A stretch of DNA of 64,000 nucleotides from Diacronema lutheri (Eukaryota; Haptophyta; Pavlovophyceae; Pavlovales; Pavlovaceae), in NCBI GenBank assembly GCA_019448385.1, contig JAGTXO010000002.1, positions 620,001-684,000 on the forward strand, given 5' to 3'. The position numbers and the translations under genes are program-made. How positions within the stretch are numbered: position 1 is the stretch's first letter; the number at the start of each line of letters is the position of its first letter. Positions 8,201 to 20,784 of this stretch are shown piece by piece. The notes beneath the pieces were generated by a model. The model saw only the letters and a list, made by a program, of their open reading frames with translations. It was not told the origin of the DNA and made no database searches.

Positions 8201-10944
8201 TCAGGCAGCTGAATGCTCCGCCGCTGCTCTCGCCTCAAACTCGCTCTCCGGAATGTACCGCACGCTCACAATGCGGCCGTCGAACGTGCGGCCCTGCAGC
8301 GCATCAAAGGCCTGTGCGCCGCGAACGAAAGCCGCGCAGGGCCAGAGGCGTGAGCGACCCGTGGGAAAAAACCCGCCGCGCAGGTCGCGCGCCGCGGCGC
8401 GATGGCGCCGCGGCGCTGCGCACCTTTGCCGAGCTGGCGAGGGAGTCGTACTGCACGATGAGGTAGACCTGCATTGTGGGCGGCGACCCGGCGGGCGGGC
8501 GTATCACCTCAAGCCTGCGCACCTGCCCATACTTGTCCATCTCCTCCTTGGTGTCCTCGATCACCTCGGCTACGTCCTGCACGCGCGTAGCGGGAAGAGG
8601 GGAGGCGAGAGAGAGAGGGGGGGGGGGGGGTAAAGCCGCGCGCACACGCGCTCCGCTGCGTTGGTGGCGGGAAGAGGGGAGGCGAGAGAGAGAGAGAGAG
8701 GGGGGGGGGGGGGGGGGGTAAAGCCGCGCGCACACGCGCTCCGCTGCGTTGGTGGCGGGAAGAGGGGAGGCGAGAGAGAGAGAGAGAGGGGGGGGGGGGG
8801 GGGGGGTAAAGCCGCGCGCACACGCGCTCCGCTGCGTTGGTAGCGGGAAGAGGGGAGGCGAGAGAGAGAGAGAGGGGGGGGGGGGGGGGGGGGTAAAGCC
8901 GCGCGCACACGCGCTCCGCTGCGTTGGTGGCGGGAAGAGGGGAGGCGAGAGAGAGAGAGAGGGGGGGGGGGGGGGGGGGGGTAAAGCCGCGCGCACACGC
9001 GCTCCGCTGCGTTGGTAGCGGGAAGAGGGGAGGCGAGAGAGAGAGAGGGGGGGGGGGGGGGGTAAAGCCGCGCGCACACGCGCTCCGCTGCGTTGGTAGC
9101 GGGAAGAGGGGAGGCGAGAGAGAGAGGGGGGGGGGGGGGGTAAAGCCGCGCGCACACGCGCTCCGCTGCGTTGGTGGCGGGAAGAGGGGAGGCGAGAGAG
9201 AGAGAGAGAGGGGGGGGGGGGTAAAGCCGCGCGCACACGCGCTCCGCTGCGTTGGTGGCGGGAAGAGGGGAGGCGAGAGAGAGAGGGGGGGGGGGGGGGG
9301 GTAAAGCCGCGCGCACACGCGCTCCGCTGCGTTGGTAGCGGGAAGAGGGGAGGCGAGAGAGAGAGGGGGGGGGGGGTAAAGCCGCGCGCACACGCGCTCC
9401 GCTGCGTTGGTGGCGGCTGCGGCGCGCGGCGCAGCGGGACCGGCGAGTGTGAGGTGCGTGGCGGCGCGTTCCTGCTCGTCCCGGACCTCGCCAGCCGTGC
9501 ACATGTTTGACAGTTCGAGCGTGCACGTGGGCGGGACGGCCGGCTGCTGCTGCGCTGCCGCGTGGCCGAACGGCGGCGGCGGCGGCGGGAGCACGGTGCC
9601 AGGCGGCGGCGGCGGCGGCGGCAAGCCGAACGCGGGCATCGCGCCCGGCGGCGGCGGCACGCCGAAGGCACCGGCAAGGCCACCTCCGTAGACGGGCAGC
9701 GCGGGCGCAGAGCCGGGCGGCGGCACGTAAGCGCGCGGCCGTTGGATGCGCAGCGGGTTACCGCGGAAGAGCGAGCCGTCGAGCGCCATCACCCTCGTCG
9801 TCTCGTCGACGGAGCGGAACTCGGCAAAGGCGAACTTGATCGAGCAGCGCACCTGCAGCACGACGGGGCCCGGGCCGAGCGCCTCGTCACGCATCCCCGC
9901 GGCGCTGATGACCGACTCGAGGTGCAGCTTGAGCTCGTGCTCCGCCGTGCCCTCGGGGATGTTGCCCACGTGCAGCTCGCGAGCCGGCTTGGTTGCCGCG
10001 TCCCCCGCGGCGCCGACGGGCGCGAGCGCAGCGGGCAGGCCGGGCAGACCGGGCAGGCCGCTGAGCGCGGCAGGCAGGCCAGGCAGGCCGACGGGCGGAG
10101 CGGGCAGCGCGCCGCCGCCGGCACCCAGCGCCATCGGCGCGCGCAGCCCAATCGCCTCGCTCTCGAGCTCCGGGTTCTCCGCGAGCTTCGCGGCCATGAC
10201 GGTCGGCCACGTGATCACGATGCCGTCGGGAGGGCCGCGATAGGCCATCGGCCTGTCGACGGTGAGCTCGTTGTTGAGCAGGACGATGCCGCGAAGGGAG
10301 AGTGAGTTGGTGCACTCCTGCACCGAGCGGAACTCGACAAAGGCGTAGCAGCCGTTGATCCGCGCCTGCAGGATCGGGTTGCCCGGCTGTATGTTGAGAC
10401 CCGCCTGCATCACGGCCGCGCTCAAAAAGTCCTTGAGCGTGACCTCGTTGACGACACCGCCCGAGGGGAGGTTGCCAATGTACAGCTCGCGCGAGCTCTT
10501 CGAGCTCTGTGGCTGCTGCTGCAGCATCGCTTGCAGCAGCAGCGCCTGCGTGACGGGGTCAACGCCCGCCGCCTGCCCGGTGACCGTCGCGGCGTTTGCA
10601 AGGATCTGCGTGGCGCCGGGGATAAGTGCGGCGGCGGCCGCGCTGTCGGTGGGCTGCGGGATGCGCTGCGAAAAACCAGACGGACGATCGCGCCGTCTGC
10701 GCTCGCGCTCGTCGGGCGAATAGCTCTTGCGCCGCCGCTCGCCGCGCTCGTCGGGCGAGTAGCTGCGTTCGCGCCGGCGCCCGCGCTCGCGCTCGCGGCT
10801 GCGCTCGCGGCCGCGGTACTCGCGATCGCGTTCTCGCTCGCGATCAGAGTCCCGGCCGCGCCCCCGGTCGCGCTCGTCGCGCTCGTATCGCTCGCGCTCC
10901 CGCTCCCGGTCGCGGTCGCGCTCGCGGTCGCGCTCGCGCGACAT
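8201..10944 (-). CDS. U2AF65-like splicing factor (RS domain, two RRMs, UHM)
   Basis: Three exons: about 9487..10944, 8424..8576 and 8201..8311, about 573 residues. The N-terminus is a long Arg/Asp/Glu/Ser RS-like domain. RRM1 starts at about residue 154 with RELYIGNLP, RRM2 at about 321 with RELHVGNIPEG. The UHM begins TCTLELSNMCTAGE, continues DVAEVIEDTKEEMDKYG and ends with AFDALQGRTFDGRIVSVRY. U2AF65 binds the polypyrimidine tract at 3' splice sites. The N-terminal ligand motif (PSGF) lacks the Trp that binds the small subunit. The intron 2 donor (GTGCGC) and acceptor are clear. The exon 1 end is ambiguous: GAG/GTCCGG at 9487 is canonical but drops three residues, whereas the best protein fit ends at 9472 without a GT. 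Intron 1 is almost entirely a minisatellite. Confidence 0.85.
8584..9416 (-). repeat. Intronic polypyrimidine minisatellite, ten units
   Basis: Ten tandem units of 74-90 bp with the invariant core TAAAGCCGCGCGCACACGCG starting at 8631, 8719, 8807, 8894, 8982, 9063, 9141, 9222, 9302 and 9377. In the sense of the host gene each unit carries a C-run of 10-20, then (CT)n, then GCCTCCCCTCTTCCCGC. Unit length varies only through the C-run and (CT)n. The array fills the first intron of the U2AF65-like gene and ends at its 3' splice site at 8577. Confidence 0.95.
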
Positions 10945-11037
10945 CGCAACCTTGCTGACTCGCGCCACCGAACGCGCGGTCTCAAGTCCGGGCCCGGAGT
11001 CCAAATAATCCGAAAATCGCGTGGTCCGAGAGCAACG
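10945..11037. promoter_or_regulatory. 93-bp divergent promoter, U2AF65-like / SERRATE
   Basis: The start codons at 10944 (-) and 11038 (+) are separated by 93 bp, so both genes must draw on the same upstream DNA. The AT-richest piece is AATAATCCGAAAATCG near 11005. No TATA box is evident. Confidence 0.5.
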
Positions 11038-14000
11038 ATGGATGGCGACGACGAGACGGAGGGGCCGGGGAGGAGGTTCAGATCAGAGAGAGAGACCGGG
11101 GCGGACCTGCCTCCGTTCGCCGGCTACGCGGCGGCAGGGGACAAGCGCGCTTTCGACGAGTACCGCGCGCCGGGCGGCCGGGACGAGTTTGGGCGCGACC
11201 TCATGCCTCCGCCCGGGCGGCACGAGGGCTTGGGCGCGCGAGGCACGAGCGACGGCGGCGGCGAGCACGAGCACCGTGGGGACGACGAGGAAGAGGGCGG
11301 GCGGCGCCGGCACTCCATGGACGGTGGAGGTGGCGGCAAGCGCCAGCGTTACGGCGGCGATTGGGAGGGCGGTGCGGGTGGCTATGGCGGCGGCGGCGGC
11401 GGCGGCTACCGGCCGGGCGGCGGGCGCGGCGGGCGCAGCGCGCCGCCGCCCTACTACGGCGGCGGCGGCGGTGGCGGCGGCGCGCGCGGAGGCGCCGCTG
11501 GCCGGCCGATGCGGCCGGCGCACGCTGCTCGCGAGCGCGGCGGCGCACCGCACGGCGGCGGCAGCGGGATGCTCAGCTACAAGGCCTTCATGGCGCAGCT
11601 CGACGATGATGTCACGCCATCCGCGGCCGAGGCGGGGTACGAAGGGTACAAGGCGGAGTACGCTAAGCAGCAGCTGCAGCAGTTCTTCGAGGATTGCGAG
11701 TACCGCGCCTGGTTCCGCGAGCGCTACCACCCCACGGTCCTCGAGCGACGCGCGCCCGAGCGGAGGCGGCACGCGGCGGACGCGGCGAGCCGTTTCTGCG
11801 CTGATCTGAGCGCAGGCCTGCACGCGCGCGCAGACGAACTGGTCGATGTGGCCGCGCTGCGCGCGCACATCGCCGAGGCGTCCGACGCGGACGCAGCCGA
11901 CGCCGGCGCCGCCGGCGCGGACGCGGAGGTGGATTCGGACTCTCGCGAGCAGGGTGGCGGCGGCGGCGGCGACGGCTCGACCGACGGCGGCGGCGGTTAC
12001 GGCGGCGGCGGCGGGCGCGCGCGCGGTGGGTCGGGTGGCAAGCGCGAGCCGTCGCTCGGCCTCGTGTACCTGCGCGCGCCGCTGCTGGCCGGCGCGACCC
12101 GCGCCGACGTCGACGAGCTCGCGCGCGCGTGCGGCCGCGAGCGCGTCGCAACCCTGCCAGACGGCAGCGCGACGGCAGTTGCCGAGGCGGGGAGCGGCTT
12201 CATTGCGCTGCTGCTCGGCGACCCGTACGAGAGCGCGCCATCGTCCGAGCTGATGCCCACCGTCGATGCGCACGACAACGCGGATGCGCGCACGATGGCT
12301 GTCGACGGCAGCATGGGCGCTCCGCGTGACGCCGACGAGCGCGCGCCCGCCGCCGACGGCGCGCTGCGGGCCGCAGCGCCGCGCGTGCGCGACGCGTGGG
12401 CGCTGTACGACAGGTGCGCGCGACGCGCTGCGCGCCACTCGAGGCGCCGTGCGCGCCGCTCACCCTCAGCGCCGCGTGCGCCGCCGATCCGTCCGTCCGC
12501 CCGCGCGCGCGCGCGCGCTCGCGCCACGTGTGCCACCCGCCGCCGCCGCGCAGCCGCCGCTCCGCCGAGAGCGCGCGCGACCGACTCGACGGTGCGTGCC
12601 TCGCGCTCTCGACGGGAAGCGCGCCGCTCTCGGCCGAGCTCACGCTCTCGCGGCCGTGGCGCCTCAGCATGCAGATGGACGGCCTCTCGCCCGACGCCGT
12701 CCAGCGTGCGAGCGACAGTCTCGCGACGCTCGCGCGCGAGCTCGATGCGAGCGCGGGCCTGCGGCCGGGCGCGAGCGCGCTCGACGCGAGCGGCGACGCT
12801 GCGCTGGTGCGCTCGCACGCGCGCCGCGCGCTACGCGCCGCGCAGCTCTGCTGGCGTGGTGTGGGGTATGAGGACACGGAGGATCGCAAGGAGCAGCGGC
12901 CGATACGCCGGCGCATGCGCGCAATCACAACGATATTTAAGTCACCGACCCACGGCGCGAGGCACCGCGAGTCAGCAGCCGCGCGCGCTCGCGCGTCTCA
13001 CTTCACGCGCCGGCGCGCGCGTCCGTTGCCCCCCCCCCCCCCCCCCCCCCCCCCACCCCCCCACCCCCCCGCGCGCGCGCGCGCGCGCGCCGCCATCGTG
13101 CGCCGCGCAGCCGCCGTCAGGCATCGAGCGGTTTGACGCGATCGCGCGCTACTTGCGCGAGGCGCACGCCGTGCACTGCCACGGTGCGCGCCTATGCGTC
13201 CTGACCGACGAGCTGCACAACCTGTGCGGACCGTGCTATCTGCCAGGCAGACTCAAGGCACTTGGCTTGGCGCGCGCGCAGCAGGGTGCGCGCGCGCCGC
13301 GCGCCGCACGGACGCGCGGGCGCGCGCAACCGAGTGCCGCCGCCCGCTGCGTTGCTGGTCACTCACGTCGCCGTCTCGAAGCTCCCACGCGCCGCGCGCA
13401 GGGAGCGACGAGTGGGTGGCCGACTTTTCGCGTGCGACCGACAGCGCGATCCGCTACCTGCACGCCGTGCGCGCGCTCGACGAACGTTACGCGGCGCTCG
13501 TCGATGAGGCGGTGGGCAAATTTTATGCGGACAATTGCGTGGAGGAGACGGAGGGACGCTTCCTGTGCCCGCTCTCGGGCAAGCGCTTCAAGGCCGCAGA
13601 GTTCGTGCGGAAGCACATCGACAACAAGCATGCGGACGCGCTCGCCGCCGTGCGCGAGCGCGCCCTGGCTGCAAAGTACCTCGAGCTCTTTTTGCTCGAC
13701 CCTCACAAGCCGCCGCAGGCGCACCGCACGGTGCTGCGCGGCGCGTTTGCGCAAAAGGCGCTGCAGCGCGCGCTCGCCGCGTCGGGTGGCCGCCGACAGC
13801 CCGAGCGGAGCAGCTATGGCGAGCGCGGTGGGTACGAGCGCGGCGGCAGTTACGAGCGCGGCAGTTACGAGCGCGGCACTTTCGAGCGCGGCGGCGGCTA
13901 CGAGCGCGGCAACGGCGCGGATCGCGAGCCGACGGGCGCGCCGTACCGCGACCCGCGCGCGCTGCGGCAGTACGTCGACCTCGACGCGCCGGATGTGGAC

Positions 14001-14051
14001 GATTTTGCGCGCAGCGGCACGCTCGAGCGCAAGCCGATCGTGTACGATTGA
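11038..14051 (+). CDS. SERRATE/ARS2 RNA-processing zinc-finger protein
   Basis: Four exons placed by protein continuity: 11038..12413, 12554..12858, 13121..13285 and 13402..14051, giving 831 residues. The N-terminus is Gly/Arg-rich (RGG-like), followed by MLSYKAFMAQLDDDV and EYRAWFRERYHP, typical of the ARS2 N-terminal domain. The third exon holds ARYLREAHAV, matching the conserved YLR..H segment. The fourth holds the zinc finger FLCPLSGKRFKAAEFVRKHI with the downstream HADA, then repeated YERG motifs and a C-terminal DLDAPD. ARS2/SERRATE links the nuclear cap-binding complex to microRNA, snRNA and mRNA 3' processing. Intron 2 has a C-run of over 30 bases at 13028-13070. Shares its promoter with the U2AF65-like gene. 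Confidence 0.88.
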
Positions 14052-16446
<2,395 letters not shown>

Positions 16447-16619
16447 CAGAGACTTGAGACTCTCAGGGCTTCTCATCAAGGCCAGGTGGCCAGTGGAGGA
16501 GGGGTGCAGACGTCTCGCGTCCGTGACTCGTAGAAGTCGCAAGTGCGGCTGCGGGCTGCCACACACGCGGCGCGACCTGGAGGAGGTGGCGATTTGTTAA
16601 CGGCTTGTAACGGCTATTG

Positions 16620-18632
16620 ATGCCGCCAGAGCCTGCTGAACGCGGGCTCCGGCCGCCCGGCGGCGACCATTCACCGCCGCAGGCGCCCGGCGCCAAGCCG
16701 CTTGCCAACGCTCCGGCCGGAAAGCCGCTCGTCCGGTCCAAAGGGGCCCAGAGGGGCGCAAATGACGATGCGAGGGCGCCGGCGCAGGCGGCGCTCTCGA
16801 GGAAGGCGATGGTGAGAAAGCCAAACCGGCGCTCAATCACGCTGCCGCCCGCGAGCGGCGAGGACCCATTCGAGCTCGCCCTCGCCGTGGACAAGCTTGC
16901 ACTTCACGACGACTTGCACGACGTGCGCCGCGCGCTCGCGCGCGCGCGCGTGGGCGCCGCGTGCATTGCGGCGGAGCTCGTGGCGGTGGCCGCCAGCGCA
17001 TGGGCCAATGACAGCCCCGCGGAGGAGCTGCCCGGCGCGGCGAAGCGAGGCGCTCAACGGGAAAGCGCGAATCGTGCGGGTACGGCGGCGGGCGATCTTC
17101 GCAGCAGCGCGATGTCAACGCGCGCGCGCGCCGGCATGCCGGCGCACGAGCTCGCCGCGCATCGCGCGGCGGCCGACATGCACGATCTGCCGCGACTGCG
17201 CGCCGCGCGCACAGCGCTCGAGCTGGCGGTCGACGAACTGCGCGGCGAGTGGGAGTGTCTGCAGCGCGCGCACGCGCGCGTGGAGGTCGTGCGCCACGCC
17301 GAGCGTCTGAGCCACCAGGCGGAGGTGTGTCGGCGCGAGTATACGGACGAGCTGCACGGCGCGCTGCGCGACCTCTACGCGCCGCAGCCGGCGGAGGCAA
17401 AGGCGGGCGACCAGGAGGGGCAGGGCGCACAGGTGGTCTGGGCTGAGGCTGAGCACCTGCGCGACGCCAGGCGCCGCGGCGCGAGACCGCGCGCGCTGCA
17501 CCGGCTCAGTCGAAGCAGTGCGGACGAGCGCGGCCGGGACGTTGGAGCATCCAAGCAGGCAGTGCGGGCGAGCGCGGCCGGAACGTCCCAGCGCATGCGC
17601 TGGGACTCTGCCAGCGTGCCGCTCTTTATCACGAAATCGGGCCTCGAGGCGAGCTTCCGGCACGCGCACGGCGTGCTCGTGTGGGGCAGCGCGGGCAAGG
17701 GCGGCGACCGTGCGTGGGCGGTTCCATGGGAGCCAGCGAGCGGCTCGCGCCTCGCACGCGCGCGCACAGCCGTTGGCGTGCGGAGCGACCCGGCGCTGCC
17801 GCGGCCGGCGCGCAACATCTCGGCGCTGTCGACTTCCAGCCTTCACACGCGCGCCTTCCGCGCAGCGGGCGGCGCCCTTCGCGAGTTTGGCGCTCCCGGC
17901 CCCGTGCACCTCGCACGCAGCGGCCAGCACGGCCAGCACGGCCAGCAGCTTGCGCGCTCTCTCGGCGCTGCCTCGCTGCCGGCACTGCACGGCTCTACAC
18001 GTGCCTGACCTTCAGGCCGGAAGGAGCGCTGGCAGCGCGACAGCGGCGGGCGGTCCAACGCGGCGCGCGTCGCCGAGGCGCTCATCGCGGCGCACTGCGT
18101 CGACGGCGTGACGCGCGACCGGCTGCTCGTGCGCGTGGGCAAGTGGTTGCACGACCACAAGGGCGCGCAGCCCAAGGGCGCGCCGCCCGCCTTCCAGGTG
18201 GGGCTGCTGCGCGAGCTGCGGCGGCGCGGCGTCGCGGCCGTCTTCGTGCCCGAGCCGCACACGTCGATGCACTGCTCGATGCCGCGGCTCGCCAAGGGCG
18301 GCAGGCTGCAGCGCTGCGGCGCGGAGCTCGCGCAGAACCCGCGCCTGCCCGTGGCAAAGGGCGGCACGCGCACGGTGCACGCGCTCGTCGTCTGCCCGGC
18401 GTGCAATGGCGGCAAGAAGCCCGTGCACCGCGACTACAACGCCGCGCGCAACATCTTCTACGACGTGCACGACATTGCGGCGCACGCGGCCGGGCGCGAC
18501 ACCACGTCGACGCCTGAGCGCTTTGGCCTCGTGCTCGCCTGGTGGGCGCGCGGCGACGTGTGGGAGCGTGAGGAGCGCATGGTGCACGGCGAGGGCGACG
18601 ACTGCGACGACAAGGGCGACGGCGACGACGAG

Positions 18633-18666
<34 letters not shown>

Positions 18667-18935
18667 GCAGCGGCGACGGAGGCGACGACGACGACGACGG
18701 CGACGGCGGCGACGGCGGCGAGGGCGACGGTGACGGCGACGGCGACGGAGGCGGCGGCGGCGACGACGACGATGATGGCGGGCGCGGCGGCGGCGGCGAT
18801 GGCGGTGGCGACGGCAACGGCGGGCGCGGCGGCGGTGGCGGCGGCGGCTCTCGCGCCCGCACCCCCGCCCGCGGAGCTGCGGGCGCCAGTGCCGGCGGCG
18901 GCATCGCGCGCGGGCCGAAGCGCGGCCGGCGTTGA
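16620..18935 (+). CDS. Fanzor-like (TnpB-related) protein with degenerate nuclease core
   Basis: Proposed exons 16620..17709 (donor C/GTGCGT) and 18016..18935, 669 residues; the join is inferred. The second exon shows a Fanzor C-terminus: VRVGKWLHDH, a Lys/Pro stretch, GLLRELRRRGVAAVFVPEPH, then TSMHCS, RC, VVCPAC and HRDYNAARNI. That order matches RuvC-II, the Cys4 ribbon and RuvC-III. Glu at 18252-18254 and Asp at 18432-18434 are present. I find no convincing RuvC-I Asp (a weak candidate, RSDPALPRPARNISAL, would be spliced out in my model). The N-terminal half is Ala-rich coiled coil of unknown origin. The C-terminus is an Asp/Gly-rich acidic tail. Without RuvC-I it is either a decayed copy or needs another exon. 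Direct repeats and a foldback element flank the C-terminal exon. Confidence 0.55.
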
Positions 18936-19255
18936 CGCACGGCCGAGCCGCGCAGCGGTCGACGCTTTGCGGGCTCTGCCCAGGTCGCGCGCGGCTGGCG
19001 ACGCGTAACGCATTCGGCACGCCCGTGCACGCCGCCGCCCATGGCCGTGCGCGCCGCACGAGCCGGCCCGCTCCAACCGCCGTGCGGATCACGGACGCTC
19101 GCTACGGCTCGTCGGCGCGCGTCACCTGCGCCGGCGGCCACGGCGCCGTCTGCTCCGGCCTCGTCTCGAGCAGCCCGACCGCTGCTCGCCGCCCGCACGC
19201 CGCCGCAGAAACGCTGCGCGTCGTGCTCCCGCGCTCGCCAAAAGCGAAGAGCTCC
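18936..19255. other. Intergenic, nothing recognised
   Basis: 320 bp between the Fanzor-like stop codon and the foldback element. GC-rich, with short open frames in several directions and no motif I can support. Confidence 0.5.
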
Positions 19256-19369
19256 CTCACAAGGACGTCCTTCCGGACGGCCCGCAAAAAAAAAAAAAGA
19301 AAAAAAAGAAAAAGGGGCGCTAGATTTCTTTTTTTTTTTCCGGGCCGTTCGGAAGGACGTCCTTGTGAG
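19256..19369. mobile_element. 114-bp foldback / MITE-like element
   Basis: Arms of 29 nt at 19256-19284 and 19341-19369 are inverted repeats with 28 of 29 matches. Each arm contains the palindrome AAGGACGTCCTT. The interior is an A-tract (19286-19313) facing a T-tract (19327-19339), which extends the stem. The left arm starts CTCACAAGG and the right arm ends CCTTGTGAG. It codes for nothing. Tandem GGTCAGCAGG motifs follow directly. Confidence 0.8.
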
Positions 19370-19431
19370 GGTCAGCAGGGGGTCAGCAGGGGGGGACAAA
19401 CGGAGCTTGACCATCTATACGGGCCTGACCT

Positions 19432-20156
19432 TCAGGCAATGAATGATTCGCCAAAGTGATCACGAAGCCCGTTGTAAAACTGGACGGCGCTCGGGTCGTA
19501 GTCGCCATCGTCCGACTCGGCTTGCAGCAAGCACGTGAGGGCTGTCGGGACGGAGAGCGCGCAGCCACACATCGCGACGGGCACGGCGGTCAGAGCCCAT
19601 GGTGCGCGCGAAAGCGTGGGCGCGGCACGGCGCAGCGCAAGGCACGCGCACCAGGCGCGCCCTGCTGATTGATGAGGCGGATGAGGAAGAGGGTCTTGCC
19701 ATCGGCCTTGTCCTTGGTCTCGAATCGCGCGCCGCTCACCTCGGACAGGCGCACATGCGCTTCAAAATCGGAAGAGCCCGTGTCCGCCTTGAGAGTGGCC
19801 AGCTCCGCGCCACTGTCTAGCACCTGCGCCGCAACGGGGCGGTGCAAGCGTGCCTCAGGCGTGCGCGCGCGCGAGCCCTTTGCGTGCCAGTGCCGCCTCA
19901 CTTTATATGTGACTGAGCCAACCTCGGCCACAGACTCGAGGATCGCCCCCGAGCCTTGCACGATGAAGCGCAGCGGGCCGAGGAACTGCAGGTCGGAGAG
20001 AAGTTTTTTGATCGGCCTGTCGCTGCCGCTCACCGCGTCCATGGCGATGCACGCGCGCGCGGCGCGTTGACGCACAGGGGCAAACACGCTGCTGCCCCCC
20101 CTCGACGACATGGGGACCAGACCAGCTCCGAAAAGCATGACGAGAAGCAGCCCCAT
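19432..20156 (-). CDS. Small conserved plastid-type protein, function unknown
   Basis: Three exons, 19902..20156, 19652..19823 and 19432..19541, encode 178 residues. The N-terminus is a signal-like hydrophobic stretch (GLLLVMLFGAGLVP) followed by an Ser/Arg/Ala-rich segment, consistent with a bipartite signal for a complex plastid. The core reads FLGPLRFIVQGSGAILES, then LATLKADTGSSDFEAHVRL, then KTLFLIRLIN. The C-terminus has SAVQFYNGLRDHFGESF. The first donor is GTGAGG; the second exon ends either at G/GTGCGC, used here, or at a GC donor nine bases earlier. The globular core somewhat recalls haem-utilisation-type domains, but I do not assign a family. It is convergent with the Fanzor-like gene, and its stop codon lies inside a repeated 24-mer. 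Confidence 0.65.
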
Positions 20157-20233
20157 CTCCACCCGATCGGATCGCGCGGACGGCGTCGGGAACAGCGATC
20201 CAGGTCGATTTTAAATTTCAGCGCGCCACCACG

Positions 20234-20727
20234 CTAAGGCGGCGCCTCCGCCGGCGGCAGCTCCGCTGCGCCAGGCTGGCTGGGCTTGTCGGCCGCCAGC
20301 GCCTGCTGAATCGCGGCGAGGAAGGCCGGGTCGGCGACGTCATACGCAAGCGTGCCGCCTTGCAGGGGCCCCAGCTGCGCGGTGACGAGCGCCGCGCATG
20401 GCTGGCCGATCCGCACGCCGCCGCTCGACGCTGCCGCATGCTGTTGTGCGTGTGCGAGCGCAATTTCCTGCAGGCGCGGCTCGCACGCGGCATGCGCCCC
20501 GAGCCTGTCCCACTCACAGAGTGCCGCGTGTGAAATGTCGAGCGCCCTGCCCATCGTCGGCAGGTGCTGCTGCATTGGCGAGGGGCGAGTGCGAGCGGAC
20601 GGCTGCAGCTGCTGCACGGCCGCGATGGCGTGCGCCGCAGCGTGCTGTTGCTGATGCTGCAGCAGCAGCAGCTGCTGCTGCTGCTCCAACTGCTGCTGCT
20701 GCTCCAGCTGCCGATGCTGCACCTGCA

Positions 20728-20784
<57 letters not shown>

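Larger units (their letters stand above)
17994..19437. repeat. 24-nt near-identical direct repeats bounding the Fanzor-like 3' exon
   Basis: 17994-18017 and 19414-19437 match at 22 of 24 positions. Both end CCTGACCTTCAGGC. The first copy supplies the 3' splice site of the Fanzor-like second exon. The second overlaps the stop codon of the convergent plastid-type gene. Between them lie the Fanzor C-terminal exon, the foldback element and a short GGTCAGCAGG / GGACAAACGGAGC segment shared with the dispersed repeat family. Confidence 0.6.

Noticed and set aside
8584-9416. CRISPR-like array of regular repeats
   Set aside because: Units are contiguous and differ only in homopolymer and dinucleotide length, with no unique spacers. 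The array sits inside a eukaryotic intron.
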